A DNA stretch of 64,000 nt from Actinomucor elegans (lineage: Eukaryota > Mucoromycota > Mucoromycetes > Mucorales > Mucoraceae). The translations under genes were made by a program, and so were the position numbers. Numbering within the stretch: the stretch's first letter is position 1; every line of letters starts with the position of its first letter. Location of the stretch: positions 4,931,974 to 4,995,973 of the forward strand of contig JAMSLZ010000001.1 in assembly GCA_026027325.1 (NCBI GenBank). Direction: 5' to 3'. The notes beneath the pieces are model-generated. The model was not told the origin of the DNA, made no database searches, and was given only the letters and a program-made list of their open reading frames with translations. Below are positions 43,301 through 53,767 of the stretch, one piece after another.

Positions 43301-43506
43301 TGAGAGATAGTATTTATCAATTAGCGTCTACTTGCTCAGAGTGATATATAAATAAAGATATTTTAACATAATCAAATACAGTCATTTACATTCTGGTTCT
43401 TGGTAATAATGCTTTATACACTTCTGCAGCTATATATAAGGATATCTATACGATTTTCTATCTGTACAGTATTCTCTTATTAATATAATTATGAGCGTTT
43501 ACAACA
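37341..43506 (-). mobile_element. Ty3-2 copy a: full chromodomain Ty3 retrotransposon
   Basis: 6,166 bp. 3' LTR 37341-37846 and 5' LTR 43001-43506 (506 bp each, identical as far as I compared). Target duplication ATGCT at 37336-37340 and 43507-43511. The LTR read on the minus strand is TGTTGTAAACGC ... CCTTTACAACA, with a TATATAAG box (plus strand about 37,458-37,466). The polypurine tract complement TTATCCTCCACC abuts the 3' LTR. The leader is 45 bp. A second copy at exactly +19,656 shows no difference that I noticed. Confidence 0.97.
38030..42955 (-). CDS. Ty3-2 Gag-Pol polyprotein with chromodomain (copy a)
   Basis: Single 1,641-aa frame. Gag is about 130-320. Zinc motifs: C363-x2-H-x5-H-x4-C377 and C398-x2-C-x8-H-x-C412. 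Protease RVDTGSS with D495. RT FVDD at 828-831 (F in place of the usual Y). RNase H TDAS with D979. Integrase HHCC about 1168-1206, core D1234, D1293, E1329. GPY/F module (YEGPYTVV) near 1466. Chromodomain about 1512-1563 (YEVEGIRDH...YLIKWKGY). Basic tail. All domains are intact and LTRs match, so it is a likely recently active element. It is more GC-rich than the surrounding DNA transposons. Confidence 0.96.
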   Translation of the reverse strand: MASNNVSGSSSANCGVNPDTPMFDESTLSSNLDEFIKSPGASSLLSESAEHAVADMTDPQLIDTNIAGLRADITRYLQAFSRARVVRDDVAADEALLALERSKRMLREIQECSSLIGEVDRVKPPTGLTLNRRDLPKFQLLTSAVKPFPGYEAFESVEHFLREFEDVVESSSMSIDEVWKNFLPLCLPHGDKAWVKDELSRGCTLWADARREFKKQHGSSLVLRRYTDLVFTMVMENNESVGDYAKRFQTAMFDAGLPRECPRVADRFLASLTKPVQTLIRVAMNSVKAGSSGENAEYTVDQIAQIGRDILGDDHTSYNEAVSLLPGAPVVERRKEKAPYHHHHKNAARRVQKASKVAKPFSCIHHGNNATHDTKDCFLAKRRAERPPSVKKAKGKECWTCGVSPWRPGHRCGAAESSSSSTVLAVMPAASSSEKSIEQQVQEDLEMADSEIENQSYQCKYLNENKKSDKLKANDAFNLCTPLIVESERLLGRVDTGSSCSFVSLSSLKNKLHINKVHKLPGSYNFLSHQNTAKRIGITDPLEIKYANGIKFKHSFEVMNFNDGFEFDILLGTDILPKMNIGLTGVAFRIKDDHAHSDAALSDEAIFENLNIERERKHEPDNSPAGTPEQRAEFMSIIKESLEINQSIPITSSCPLPESIVRLPTKEGATAYRRQYPIPYALRPVLDKQIKEWLETGTIIRSRVNTSFNSPLLLVPKRNKDGEIVSHRACLDVRSLNQILPPTFNFPVPLVKDIFDNLAGKKVFTTLDLSNAYHRFKVAPEDVHKLSFTYNGNGFSFQKACFGVKMLTSQFQKVMATLFEGIDCVQNFVDDCIVASESIEQHAKDVKFVIDRLNSANLILKESKCSWFQHSVRMLGFVVDASGVRVDQSKLTNVSKWPLPNKNKKHIQQFMGLVNYLREFVPMISRVAEPLTSLVNAENVEELWTDRHTKSFETIKEILQSKMMLHYPDLSKQFYVATDASLYGVAAVLFQKNEAGQDLYIGFVSSSLSPSQRRWSTTKRELYAVVLALLKFRKYIWGKKFTVFTDHKALVYLHTQKIANPMLIGWIETLLDFDFDVVHIPGILNKLPDILSRLYSPLEDENKLVEDSVTSKIIRRSPKKKAIIRKKRFSRDKTINVLATKLVERKDELTDYMTPPEEERDALLKEAHAFGHFGSQAIVRDLHSQGLHWANIYAEAKDIVSSCVECQKHNISKRGYHPLSNVVANRPFDHIAIDLAGPFDVTEEGYVYMLVITDICSKFVILRPLKNKQSDTVAKELVKVYGDFGVPRICQSDNGLEFKNAVMNSISKNLGIDRRYTTPYHPRANGAAENAVRTATNTLRKMMKSDSHSWAYYLPIIQLCMNRHIKAKTMSSPFSLMFARRVNLPDDYGNEKKFKLPIESMTMRELEERVDYMDKIVFPAILERTQKINEEYNKKFNQKSVLVDIPVGTHVMIRLQNRSSKLAPIYEGPYTVVRRNTGGSYELKDEQNELLSRNYVPSELKVVTLDESSIEEEYYEVEGIRDHRGEEGHREYLIKWKGYSEKENTWQKASDFTDPTIIQRYWNKQRELRRLEQTRVEQSIQNSEPNRRKKVGTSKIPKCNGNEMSNVAIEMSKNKRANIAATTSREERILNRRSNKKRKIE

Positions 43507-43908
43507 ATGCTTATACTCAGCTTGTGCTTTGACAGCTTTGTAACGTCGGTTATGCGGTAAAATTAAAAAATAAAAGCAGGTAGTAAGTCGATTATAACTT
43601 GGTTATAGTTTATTCAACTTAAATGTGATTAATTCTTTCTAACTAGTTTTTCTAGCTTGTATTTATACTCGTTGAATTGTGACTGAAGGTTATTTACTTG
43701 TGTTCATATAAAAAGTATAAGAAGGACGTATCTCTGTATAAGGTAATCAATGATGCTTTAGTATGTATGTGCTACAGCTAGGGCGCACAGGCCTCTAGTC
43801 TGTCTGTACTTCAACTATGTGGTTATTTCACCACAGGTTAAAAGATATATATGTAAATCAATGCCTAGTGCAACTAACCTCCATAAACTATCTATCACCG
43901 AAGATAAG
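43507..43908 (+). repeat. Ty3-3 LTR fragment split by a Ty3-1 solo LTR
   Basis: 43507-43552 and 43836-43908 are consecutive parts of a diverged Ty3-3 LTR (ATGCTTATACTCAGC ... AACGTCGGTTA, then AAAGATATATATG ...). Ty3-2 copy a also inserted in this LTR. Confidence 0.82.
43553..43835 (-). repeat. Ty3-1 solo LTR (TSD GGTTA)
   Basis: 283 bp, TGCGGTAAAATT ... TTTCACCACA as written, with an internal deletion of about 19 bp relative to the 302-bp LTR (after GTATCTCTG). Target duplication GGTTA at 43548-43552 and 43836-43840. Confidence 0.92.
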
Positions 43909-43911
43909 TCG

Positions 43912-44070
43912 TGCGATAAAATTAAGATAAAAGCAGGTAGTAAGTCGATTATAACTTGGTTATAGTTCATTCAACTTAAATTTATTAATTCTTTCTAACT
44001 AGTTCTTCTAGCTTGTATTTATACTCGTTGAATTGTGACTGAAGGTTATTTACTTGTATTTATGAAAATA
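43912..44070 (-). repeat. Diverged Ty3-1 LTR fragment
   Basis: TGCGATAAAATTAAGATAAAAG to about GGTTATTTACTTGT, then unrelated sequence. No target duplication can be assigned. Confidence 0.75.
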
Positions 44071-44119
44071 GTATTAATTGTATTAAATAATATACTTTTA
44101 ACATTTTTTTCTTTTTTTA

Positions 44120-44620
44120 TTTTGTAAAAAAGTCTTGTGAATTAAAATGTTTCTCAAAAATATTGGCCTAAAATATAACATGCTTATTAAATTAAAATCG
44201 CGTATTTTGATTAGCCTTGAAGAGTTGGACCTGCAAAATGGCAAAAGCTTACTTTTGGTAGCACCATGGCTCGGATTCAAGGATGAATGCTACAAACGAC
44301 GTTGGTAGTAGTAATAAGGCAACCGGCAGAAGAAACACCTTATCTGAAGATAACATTGCTTGGATTATTAAAAAAAAAACTAATCATGGAATACGACAAC
44401 AGAAGCATTACTACATTGTTGGTAGAAAACGCTACCCATGGGTTTGCTTGGGGGCCGAGGAATTGGATAGTATACATATGACGGTGTACCAATGCGTTAG
44501 TAGCCTATTTAGAATCAACAGAACACTAACCTGGTAATGAAGGACTGAAAAATATCGACAAGTTTTGTACAGGGGCGATGAATTCATTGATGTTACTGTG
44601 GTAAAAATATAGGAAAACAT
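44120..44620 (+). pseudogene. Degraded ORF shared with 55.6-55.95 kb
   Basis: Best frame 44283-44537 (84 aa, with LSEDNIAWIIKKK). A diverged copy at about 55,620-55,930 keeps the order of words (AGAGTT, CCCTGCAAAATG, AAGGATGAAT, GAAGATAACAT). The remnant has no recognised domain; it may be a decayed transposon ORF. Stops and indels differ between the copies. Confidence 0.4.
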
Positions 44621-44774
44621 AGAAAAAAATCGACTACATCTTGGTTATAGTTTATTCAACTTGACTTCAATTGGTTCATACAAACTTTTGTTTCGAAGTT
44701 GTATTTTTACTTGTTGGATTGTGGCTAATAGTTATTCACTTGTGCTCGCATTAGGAGTTCAAGAAGAGTGCATC

Positions 44775-45105
44775 TCTTATAGAATAGAGGCTATTGTATA
44801 AATAATAAATTAAGTATTATTGATATTATCTTTACGGAAGAACTTATGAGTTGGTATGTTTAAGATTCATGCCACAGATGGATATATATATGTATAACTA
44901 GACGATACACCTGGAACATAACATATTCTTAAATATAATATTCTCCACATTTAGCTATATTATTAATATAAACAGGTTTAGATCAGGTATACTTTGCGAT
45001 CTTTATATTTATATTGGTTTATAATAATAAAGCATAATGTTAAAATTAATATTCTTAGTGCTTATTATTATGATTATTATAACTGTGTTAATACAACACA
45101 TATTA
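44775..45105 (+). repeat. Diverged LTR-D relic
   Basis: Resembles LTR-D from TTATAGAATAGAGGCTATTG through TTTAAGATTCATG and a TATA-poor middle to TACAACACA, with many substitutions. An old copy. Confidence 0.65.
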
Positions 45106-46177
45106 ATTTTAAATGCTAAAGTTAGGAACATAATTTAAACTTAAGAAAATAAAATCGCGATTACTGTAAAAAGAAAAAATAAATAATAGGCACATATGAA
45201 TCAGGAAAATACAAAAGTAAGCAATATCAAGATAGAAAAAAAGGAATAACAGGAATGGCATAAATATGAAAGATAATAATATGACGAGGATAAAGACAAA
45301 AGTTAATAATAAAAACGAATAAAATAGTAAAACTTATTATACATTATATAACTATAATGAATATGCAGGGATAAACGAAGGCTAAGGTAATATTTAAAGA
45401 TAAAAATCAAGGATAGAAATAAATATAATATTAAATTAAATCGAGGTTAAAAATAATAATAAGATTAGAGATAAAATTAACGATAAAAAAAAAGGCTAAC
45501 AGTAAATTTCAAATTAACAGTTAATAATGAGGAACTATAATTATCTTAAAAATACAGCAAATATTTTAAAAGTACAATAAGAGTATTATATAAAACATTT
45601 TTATAGAGGAATAGTTATTATCTTTAATATATTTTAATAATTCTAAAGATATATAAAACATATTATAAAATATAAAGTTTTTGTTTTTTTATATCAATTT
45701 AAAATCTTTCATAATAATAATTTATTGTATCATTATAAAAGTTACTGTATCGCTAAATATAAAAAATGGTCAGTGAGGGAGTCTGACGTGTGAAGGTAAG
45801 CAAAGTGCAACCTTCTGGACTGTGTGTGTGGTATCATGATATTCAGAGGTTGTGAATATGCTTGATACGTGATAGTGGAGCAGATAGTTCCTCATAGTTA
45901 TTTTTTCTGGTATAAATACTTCTCAAATAAATAATAATAGTATCATTAAAATTATGTTTGTATCATTAAATAACAAAAACGATCATGAACTGAGTCTGAC
46001 ATGGGAAGGTAAGCAAAGTGCAAAAAATTCTGGACGATGTGAATGGTATCATGATGTTATGGAGTTGTGAATATGCATGATACGTGATAGTGGAGCAGAT
46101 AAATACTCACAAGCGAAAAGACACAAAAAGACAAAAAATCAGAGAAAGATACGGCGACAAAAAAGCAGTTACCAAAA

Positions 46178-46208
<31 letters not shown>

Positions 46209-46616
46209 TAGAGCAATATATTGGAAAAAATTAAGATTAGAGATAAGAATAGACCAGACTAAGATTATTATTAAGAATAGAATTAAAAATATAATTGAGA
46301 ATTAAAAAAAAAAGAAAAGATTGAATAGGACAATATATAGAGGACTAGGGAGACGATAAGGGACAAAGATAAGGTTAGAATTAGAGATAAGAATACGATT
46401 AAGATAAAACACAGAATTAGGATTATGATTACGAATAGAGTTAACGACATGAACAATAATACAAATATTAAACTTAAGATTAATAAAATAATTTAAGAAT
46501 AGAAAATGAGGAATACAATCATAATTAAGAATAAGATGAGTAATAAGAACAAAAATTAGAAAGAGGATTAGAATAAAAAATAGAAATATATATAAATGAA
46601 AACCAGAATAACAGCG

Positions 46617-46658
<42 letters not shown>

Positions 46659-46756
46659 GATTTAGGGAACGAAGCAGGATTAGGATTAAGATTTGGGACC
46701 GAAATAAATGAGAGTTAGGATTAAAGCAACATCAGGAATAAGGTTAGGATTAGAGT
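45106..46756. repeat. A/G-rich degenerate telomere-like DNA with short dispersed repeat
   Basis: Mostly A/G-biased with GATTAGG, GATTAAG and AGGATTAG words, and an A run of 40 at 46617-46656. Two related copies of a dispersed repeat (GAGTCTGAC...GAAGGTAAGCAAAGTGCA ... ACGTGATAGTGGAGCAGATA) lie at about 45,770-45,890 and 45,985-46,102; the same family is inserted at 54,787-55,069. No gene; a Lys-rich frame at 46,084 is a poly-A artefact. Confidence 0.6.
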
Positions 46757-47873
46757 CAGGGTAGTACCCTGAGGGCTAGGGCTAGGGTTTGCACAAGGCA
46801 TACCTCAGGTTTATAACACTCGTAGGCTGAGAGAGCTAATCACACCACATGCGAAAGGGTAGTACCCTGAGGGCTAGGGCTAGGGTTTGCACAAGGCATA
46901 CCTCAGGTTTATAACACTCGTAGGCTGAGAGAGCTAATCACACCACATGCGAAAGGGTAGTACCCTGAGGGCTAGGGCTAGGGTTTGCACAAGGCATACC
47001 TCAGGTTTATAACACTCGTAGGCTGAGAGAGCTAATCACACCACATGCGAAAGGGTAGTACCCTGAGGGCTAGGGCTAGGGTTTGCACAAGGCATACCTC
47101 AGGTTTATAACACTCGTAGGCTGAGAGAGCTAATCACACCACATGCGAAAGGGTAGTACCCTGAGGGCTAGGGCTAGGGTTTGCACAAGGCATACCTCAG
47201 GTTTATAACACTCGTAAGCTGAGAGAGCTAATCACACCACATGAGAAAGGGTAGTACCCTGAGGGCTAGGGCTAGGGTTTGCACAAGGCATACCTCAGGT
47301 TTATAACACTCGTAGGCTGAGAGAGCTAATCACACCACATGCGAAAGGGTAGTACCCTGAGGGCTAGGGCTAGGGTTTGCACAAGGCATACCTCAGGTTT
47401 ATAACACTCGTAGGCTGAGAGAGCTAATCACACCACATGCGAAAGGGTAGTACCCTGAGGGCTAGGGCTAGGGTTTGCACAAGGCATACCTCAGGTTTAT
47501 AACACTCGTAAGCTGAGAGAGCTAATCACACCACATGAGAAAGGGTAGTACCCTGAGGGCTAGGGCTAGGGTTTGCACAAGGCATACCTCTGGTTTATAA
47601 CACTCGTAAGCTGAGAGAGCTAATCACACCACATGAGAAAGGGTAGTACCCTGAGGGCTAGGGCTAGGGTTTGCACAAGGCATACCTCTGGTTTATAACA
47701 CTCGTAAGCTGAGAGAGCTAATCACACCACATGAGAAAGGGTAGTACCCTGAGGGCTAGGGCTAGGGTTTGCACAAGGCATACCTCTGGTTTATAACACT
47801 CGTAAGCTGAGAGAGCTAATCACACCACATGAGAAAGGGTAGTACCCTGAGGGCTAGGGCTAGGGTTTGCACA
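46757..47873 (+). repeat. 98-bp subtelomeric satellite, left part
   Basis: GTAGTACCCTGAGG recurs every 98 bp from 46761 to 47839 (12 starts). Each unit carries GGGCTAGGGCTAGGGTTT, variants of TTAGGG. Sub-variants (GCGAAA or GAGAAA; CGTAGG or CGTAAG; CTCAGG or CTCTGG) occur in runs, indicating local homogenisation. The array is interrupted by transposon A copy 2 and resumes in phase. Confidence 0.97.
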
Positions 47874-50307
47874 GAGCAACGTTAAAAATAAAAAAAAATA
47901 AAAATTAGTTTTTAAATTAAATAGTGTTTTTTGTAATTATATTTTTTTTGTTTAACACTTTTTTATTGTAATTTTTGAAAGTTTGGTAATTAACGTAAAA
48001 ATAAGAAATTGCAATAATTATGCAAAACTTATAAAGATTAAACTTTTATATTACTTTTCAATACAATTAAACTTTTTTTTTCATAATATTTCACACCAGA
48101 TCGAAACCCTGTTGTGCGACAATTTTTTTCTTTTAAAATTGATTAAAAAGCACGTCGTAAGTTTTTTAGCAACTTACAACTTGATAAATAAAGAAAACTA
48201 TATAATTTTAATTTAATAATATAAAAATAATTATAATATATATATTAATTATTAATGGTATGTAATGTAGCTCTTATATAAAAATTGCTCTTTGTTTTTG
48301 ATTCATAGTATCAATTTTTATTTTATTTTTTGCCAAATGTTTGAATGTTTAATATTAAAATAATTATAATTATAATCATTTCTGTAACATTAATTCAAAC
48401 TCAATTACTTTTTTCTAAAAAATTGAATTATTATATAAATAAAAATAAGAACATCTTATGACAATTGAAATAGAGGAACTATTAGAAAATGAATATGAAG
48501 AGATTAAAACAAATTATTGGAAATTTTTAGATAATACATATAATCTAATATTGAAAAACAATATCATAGAAGTAAAATAGGAAATTTTATTAACATTCAA
48601 AATATAAAAAAAGAATTATATGAACTATTAGGTGCAATTCCTATATTTGTATTTTTAACAGAAATTTGTAGTAAAATTAAAATGCCATCACCAGTATATA
48701 ATGTAGAAAAAGGAATTTTGATTTTAAAATTATTAGTAGATGGTTGTTCCATTAATGATATGAAAATTTATGATGAGAATGATTCTTTTTATAGAATTTA
48801 TAAATCTGTTTTTATTGATAATATAGATTTTTTAGAAAATTGGGTTAATAATACGATGTTTTATTGTTTTAGCAACAGCATTACTAGATTATTATATAGT
48901 AAATTATACAATCCTAAAAATTTTGAACATTGTACATTACTTTTAGATGGAAGACATAATAGAATAGTAATTGAAGATATTGATTTAAATAAAAAAGATT
49001 TATATTCTTATAAATTAAAGAAAAATGCATTAAACACCCAATTTATTATAGATTCAGCAGGATATATCATCTATGTTTCAGAATCATTACCATGTAAATT
49101 TAATAATGACGATAATATGTTTATTAATAATATAAATTTAATGAAATTTTTTAAACTGACAGATTGTTTATGCTATGATGGATTATATGAAAATGTATTA
49201 GATGAAATTTTAAAAAAATATAATAATGTAGGATTACATATTACAGAAAATAACTTTTGTTTTCCAATAAAAAAGAAAAAAATATTGATTTAGATGTTGA
49301 TGAATTAAATTTTAATAAACAATTAGGATCATATAGAAGTACCATTGAAACTTTTTTTGCAAAATTTTCAAATATATTCAAAAGATTTAGCTACAAAGCC
49401 AATGCAAGAATTACAAAAGAAAAAACATATAACATTCAGATTAAATTAGCATTAGTTTTATTTAATATCAAAAACTTTGTAGAAAAAAATAATATAGAAG
49501 AAAAATCTTATTATAAACTATGGATGGAAAAAGATTTTGATTTTTTTGATACTATTAAGGATTTTAATATCGAAACTAAATCAATAAAGGCGGTATATAA
49601 AAAAGAAAATATAATGAATATGAAAAGTTTACAGGATGATCTTCTAAATAAACTTTTATCTGATAATAATTTTAAAATCAGCTTAACTAAAAATAAAATG
49701 CAAATTGATAATGATGATAATAATACTAGTACTGATAAAAATGTATATGAGATACAATATATAATACAACATAGAAAAATAAATAATGAATATGAATATG
49801 AGGTAAAATGGAGAAATTATAAAAAACAAGTAAACAGTTGGATTAAAGAAAGTGACTTTCAAACAAAAGATATTCTAAAGAATTATTGGGATTCTATCAA
49901 TGTCTAAGAGCAACGTTAAAAATAAAAAAAAATAAAAATTAGTTTTTAAATTAAATAGTGTTTTTTGTAATTATATTTTTTTTTGTTTAACACTTTTTTA
50001 TTGTAATTTTTGAAAGTTTGGTAATTAACGTAAAAATAAGAAATTGCAATAATTATGCAAAACTTATAAAGATTAAACTTTTATATTACTTTTCAATACA
50101 ATTAAACTTTTTTTTTCATAATATTTCACACCAGATCGAAACCCTGTTGTGCGACAATTTTTTTCTTTTAAAATTGATTAAAAAGCACGTCGTAAGTTTT
50201 TTAGCAACTTACAACTTGATAAATAAAGAAAACTATATAATTTTAATTTAATAATATAAAATAATTATAATATATATATTAATTATTAATGGTATGTAAT
50301 GTAGCTC
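47874..50307 (+). mobile_element. Transposon A, copy 2
   Basis: 2,434 bp. Direct terminal repeats 47874-48273 and 49908-50307 (400 bp each) around a 1,634-bp core. Target duplication ACA at 47871-47873 and 50308-50310; removing the element and one ACA restores the 98-bp satellite perfectly, which proves the boundaries. Opposite orientation to copy 1. Confidence 0.97.
48458..49907 (+). pseudogene. Transposon A transposase-chromodomain, copy 2
   Basis: Nearly identical to copy 1 but one A is missing near 48,542 (ACATATAATC against ACATATAAATC in copy 1), which breaks the N-terminal frame. The long frame then restarts only at an internal ATG at 48,682. The catalytic acids and chromodomain are kept. 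It has the same -1 overlap; here the zero-frame heptamer is A AAA AAG (49269-49275). The stop TAA at 49905-49907 directly abuts the terminal repeat. Confidence 0.85.
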
Positions 50308-50990
50308 ACAAGGCATACCTCTGGTTTATAACACTCGTAAGCTGAGAGAGCTAATCACACCACATGAGAAAGGGTAGTACCCTGAGGGCTAGGGCTAGGG
50401 TTTGCACAAGGCATACCTCAGGTTTATAACACTCGTAAGCTGAGAGAGCTAATCACACCACATGAGAAAGGGTAGTACCCTGAGGGCTAGGGCTAGGGTT
50501 TGCACAAGGCATACCTCTGGTTTATAACACTCGTAAGCTGAGAGAGCTAATCACACCACATGAGAAAGGGTAGTACCCTGAGGGCTAGGGCTAGGGTTTG
50601 CACAAGGCATACCTCAGGTTTATAACACTCGTAAGCTGAGAGAGCTAATCACACCACATGAGAAAGGGTAGTACCCTGAGGGCTAGGGCTAGGGTTTGCA
50701 CAAGGCATACCTCAGGTTTATAACACTCGTAAGCTGAGAGAGCTAATCACACCACATGAGAAAGGGTAGTACCCTGAGGGCTAGGGCTAGGGTTTGCACA
50801 AGGCATACCTCAGGTTTATAACACTCGTAAGCTGAGAGAGCTAATCACACCACATGAGAAAGGGTAGTACCCTGAGGGCTAGGGCTAGGGTTTGCACAAG
50901 GCATACCTCAGGTTTATAACACTCGTAGGCTGAGAGAGCTAATCACACCACATGCGAAAGGGTTTACCTTCAGAGCTAGGGTTAGGGCTA
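50308..50990 (+). repeat. 98-bp subtelomeric satellite, right part
   Basis: Starts in phase after the ACA duplication. GTAGTACCCTGAGG at 50374, 50472, 50570, 50668, 50766 and 50864, then a variant end (GGGTTTACCTTCAGAGC). With the left part this makes about 18 units. Confidence 0.96.
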
Positions 50991-51233
50991 GAGACAGGGA
51001 TACCTTAAAGTTAAAATGTATTTAACTTGGGGATAATGTAAAGTAAAGAAATATTAATCGTAGGGCTAGAGGCAATGAAAAATACAGCCCAGAATTATTG
51101 AAGGCGGATGTATCCCAAAAGAACTCTCAGGTTTATTATTAAAACTCCGAAATCATTTTAATTTTTGTTTTATACAAAATTGAATTTTGTTTTATATTTA
51201 AAATATAACTTAAAAAGGTTTTTATAGAACTAT

Positions 51234-52113
51234 ATGTTTATAGAACCATACAAATCTTTGAAAAAAATATTTGATGATGAGAAGGAAGCACTATTGTATT
51301 TAATTGAAAACAACTATGTTAACCATTATGAAAAGTGTTTAAAATGTAACCATGATATTAAATTAAATATAAATAAAAAATTATATGTTTGCAGATTTTA
51401 TAAATGTAGAAAAGCTATATCACCTTTAAAAGGTACAATATTTAATAAATTAACATTATCATTAAATATACAATTACATATACTATATTATTTTCTTGGA
51501 AAAGTGCCATGTTCATTTACTGCATCAACATTAGGAATATCAAAGAATACTGTGTCATCTTATAATAAATTATTTAGAAAACATTTAAAAAATAAGCAAT
51601 TATTAAGTAATAGAAATATTAAAATTGGGGGTAGAAATAAAATTGTAGAAGTAGATGAAAGTAAAATAGCTAAAAGAAAATATAATAGAGGTCATAGAGT
51701 AGAAGGTGCATGGATTATTGGAGGTGTAGAAAGAAGTATGTTAAAAAATAAAATAAAAACGAAAATAAAAAAACTTTTTTTGTCCCTATTAAAGAAAGAA
51801 ATATTGATAATATAGATTTAATTATTAAAAAATATGTAAAAAAAGGAACCACAATATATACAGATTTATGGAAAGGATACAATAATTTAAAGAATATAGG
51901 ATATAAACATATGACTGTAAATCATTCCAAAAATTTTAAAGATCCAATAACAGGTGTACATACTAATACTATTGAAGGTACTTGGAATGGATTAAAACAG
52001 AGTATAATACCCAGACATAGAAACAAAAAGATATATTATTGTTTTTAAAAGAATATCAATGGAGGAAAAAAAATAGGGAATATAATTTATGGAAAAAGTT
52101 TTTGACAGATTAA
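51234..52113 (+). pseudogene. Merlin transposase, copy 2
   Basis: Starts MFIEPYKSLKKIF at 51234. The zinc ribbon and first catalytic Asp (VEVDESK) are in the first frame, which ends at 51815 after a frameshift in an A/T run (about 51,760-51,785). The rest continues in another frame with IYTDLWKGY and NTIEGTWNGLK, and a second one-base loss near 52,030 (AAACAAAAAGATATA). Not functional. Confidence 0.88.
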
Positions 52114-52653
52114 AGTTTATATATAACTTGATTAAATACAATTTGATTTTTTTATAAAAATGTAATATGACACGAAATATATTAAACTTAAAATGCATTT
52201 TGAAAGTTTATTTCAATTATTAATATGATCTGATCATGTTATTAAACTGATTTATTAAATATTATATAGTTATTTTATTATAAACCTAAAAAATTTGTAT
52301 ATAAGTATATTTGAATGATTATCTTTAATAAAATAATTCATTTCATATTGTTCTAATAATTATTCTTATATTACATACATTGATTATAAATTTAATGAAT
52401 CTTACATCGTTGAATATACTTTTCAAGAAAAGATTTATTAATCAATAATATATATAACTTTTATTTTAATTATTTTCAATAATTATATTATAGATTCCTT
52501 TTTTTAATATACATATTATTATAATATAGATTTATTTTCTAGTAAAATTAACTTTTCTAATATGTTCTCGGCGTTACTTAATAGTATGAATTGGATTAGA
52601 TATAATGTCAACATAAAAAATTTAAAAATTGAAAACAATTATATAGAAAAATA

Positions 52654-52949
52654 ATGAACATATTAGATTTAATAGCCGATGATAACTTTAAATATAATAT
52701 TAAAAGAAGTATGATTGTAAAAAAATAAAAAAATATGATTTAAGTGAATTTAAAATTAAACAAAAAGATGGGTGTTTTGAAATTTATATTAAAAAAAATG
52801 GATCAAATAAAAAAATAAAAAAAGTTTATGAATTTAAAACATATAACAAAAGTAAAAAAAGCAAAAGAGTATATGAAAACAATGAGGAAGATATATTTAA
52901 TAATGTTAATAACAATATTGTACCTGTTCTTAAAAAAATAAAATTATAA
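52654..52949 (+). pseudogene. Merlin accessory ORF, copy 2
   Basis: Homologue of the 98-aa ORF in Merlin copy 1, in the same place after the transposase. It starts MNILDLIADDN, is broken by a frameshift near 52,725 (run of A) and continues with KIKQKDGC, KKNGSN and VYEFKTYN to LKKIKL and stop. Confidence 0.65.
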
Positions 52950-53262
52950 ATTTATAAAATAAAATAATCTTAAAACAATATATTCTATTATCACGTGATG
53001 TGAGAGCTCGTTTGATAATCATCCTTGAAGGCTATAGAGAGTGATATAGAAATGCTCAGAGAAAGGCTAAGGATGCTAGGGTTCTTCAATCTTTGCCAGA
53101 GATGGTACGTGAAGGCTATGCTTATTCTGTCAAATATAATAAAGGGTGTAAAATAAGCAGGGTAATAAAACTAGTTGACTTATTGAGTGCAAGAATTGGA
53201 TAGATGACATTGGCTAAAAAGACAGCAACCGCATAAAAACACACCTTATAAGGGTAGAATTC

Positions 53263-53767
53263 TGTTGTAAACGCTCATGATTATATTGATAAGAGAATAC
53301 TGTACAGATAGAAAATCGTATAGATCTCCTTATATATAGCTGCAGAAGTGTATAAAGCATTATTACCAAGAACCAGAATGTAAATGACTGTATTTGATTA
53401 TGTTAAAATATCTTTATTTATATATCACTCTGAGCAAGTAGACGCTAATTGATAAATACTATCTCTCACACCAAATATTACATTCAATACTATTACCTTT
53501 GAATATATTGATCCCGACACTCCTCGCCGCTAATCTTGGTCCGCTCATTTGGTTATTATCCCTGGTCTTCTTTATACGCAGTCCAACCTTGTTCCTGGCA
53601 AATCGTAATATAAATTTAGAATTAAGTGCCGATCGTGAAAAAGTATATAAGAGATGCGTTTTATCACCTTTTGACCAGTTAATCAATTCTTGATCTATAA
53701 TAAAAACTATCCACAGTTTTAAAAGTATTTCTATCTTTCCAAATCTCTATCTACCACCTTTACAACA
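53263..53767 (+). repeat. Ty3-2 solo LTR without TSD
   Basis: 505 bp, TGTTGTAAACGC ... CTTTACAACA, inverted relative to the full elements and diverged from them. Flanks AATTC and GTAAC do not match; the right flank starts inside the copy of the Cys-rich ORF, so this is a rearrangement junction. Confidence 0.88.

Larger units (their letters stand above)
51106..53024 (+). mobile_element. Merlin DNA transposon, copy 2 (decayed)
   Basis: 1,919 bp. Ends GGATGTATCCCAAAAG and, read inward on the minus strand, GGATGATTATCAAAC. A perfect 8-bp target duplication TTGAAGGC lies at 51098-51105 and 53025-53032. Opposite orientation to copy 1 and clearly diverged from it. Confidence 0.95.

Noticed and set aside
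46084..46305. 73-aa Lys-rich frame
   Set aside because: Created by poly-A tracts in A/G-rich degenerate DNA.
47983..48216. 77-aa frame found in both A terminal repeats of copy 2 (also 50,018)
   Set aside because: Low-complexity AT-rich frame within a non-coding repeat. It is not open in the same form in copy 1.
46757..50990. Regularly spaced repeats resembling a CRISPR array
   Set aside because: Units are contiguous 98-bp satellite monomers without unique spacers; the context is a eukaryotic subtelomere.
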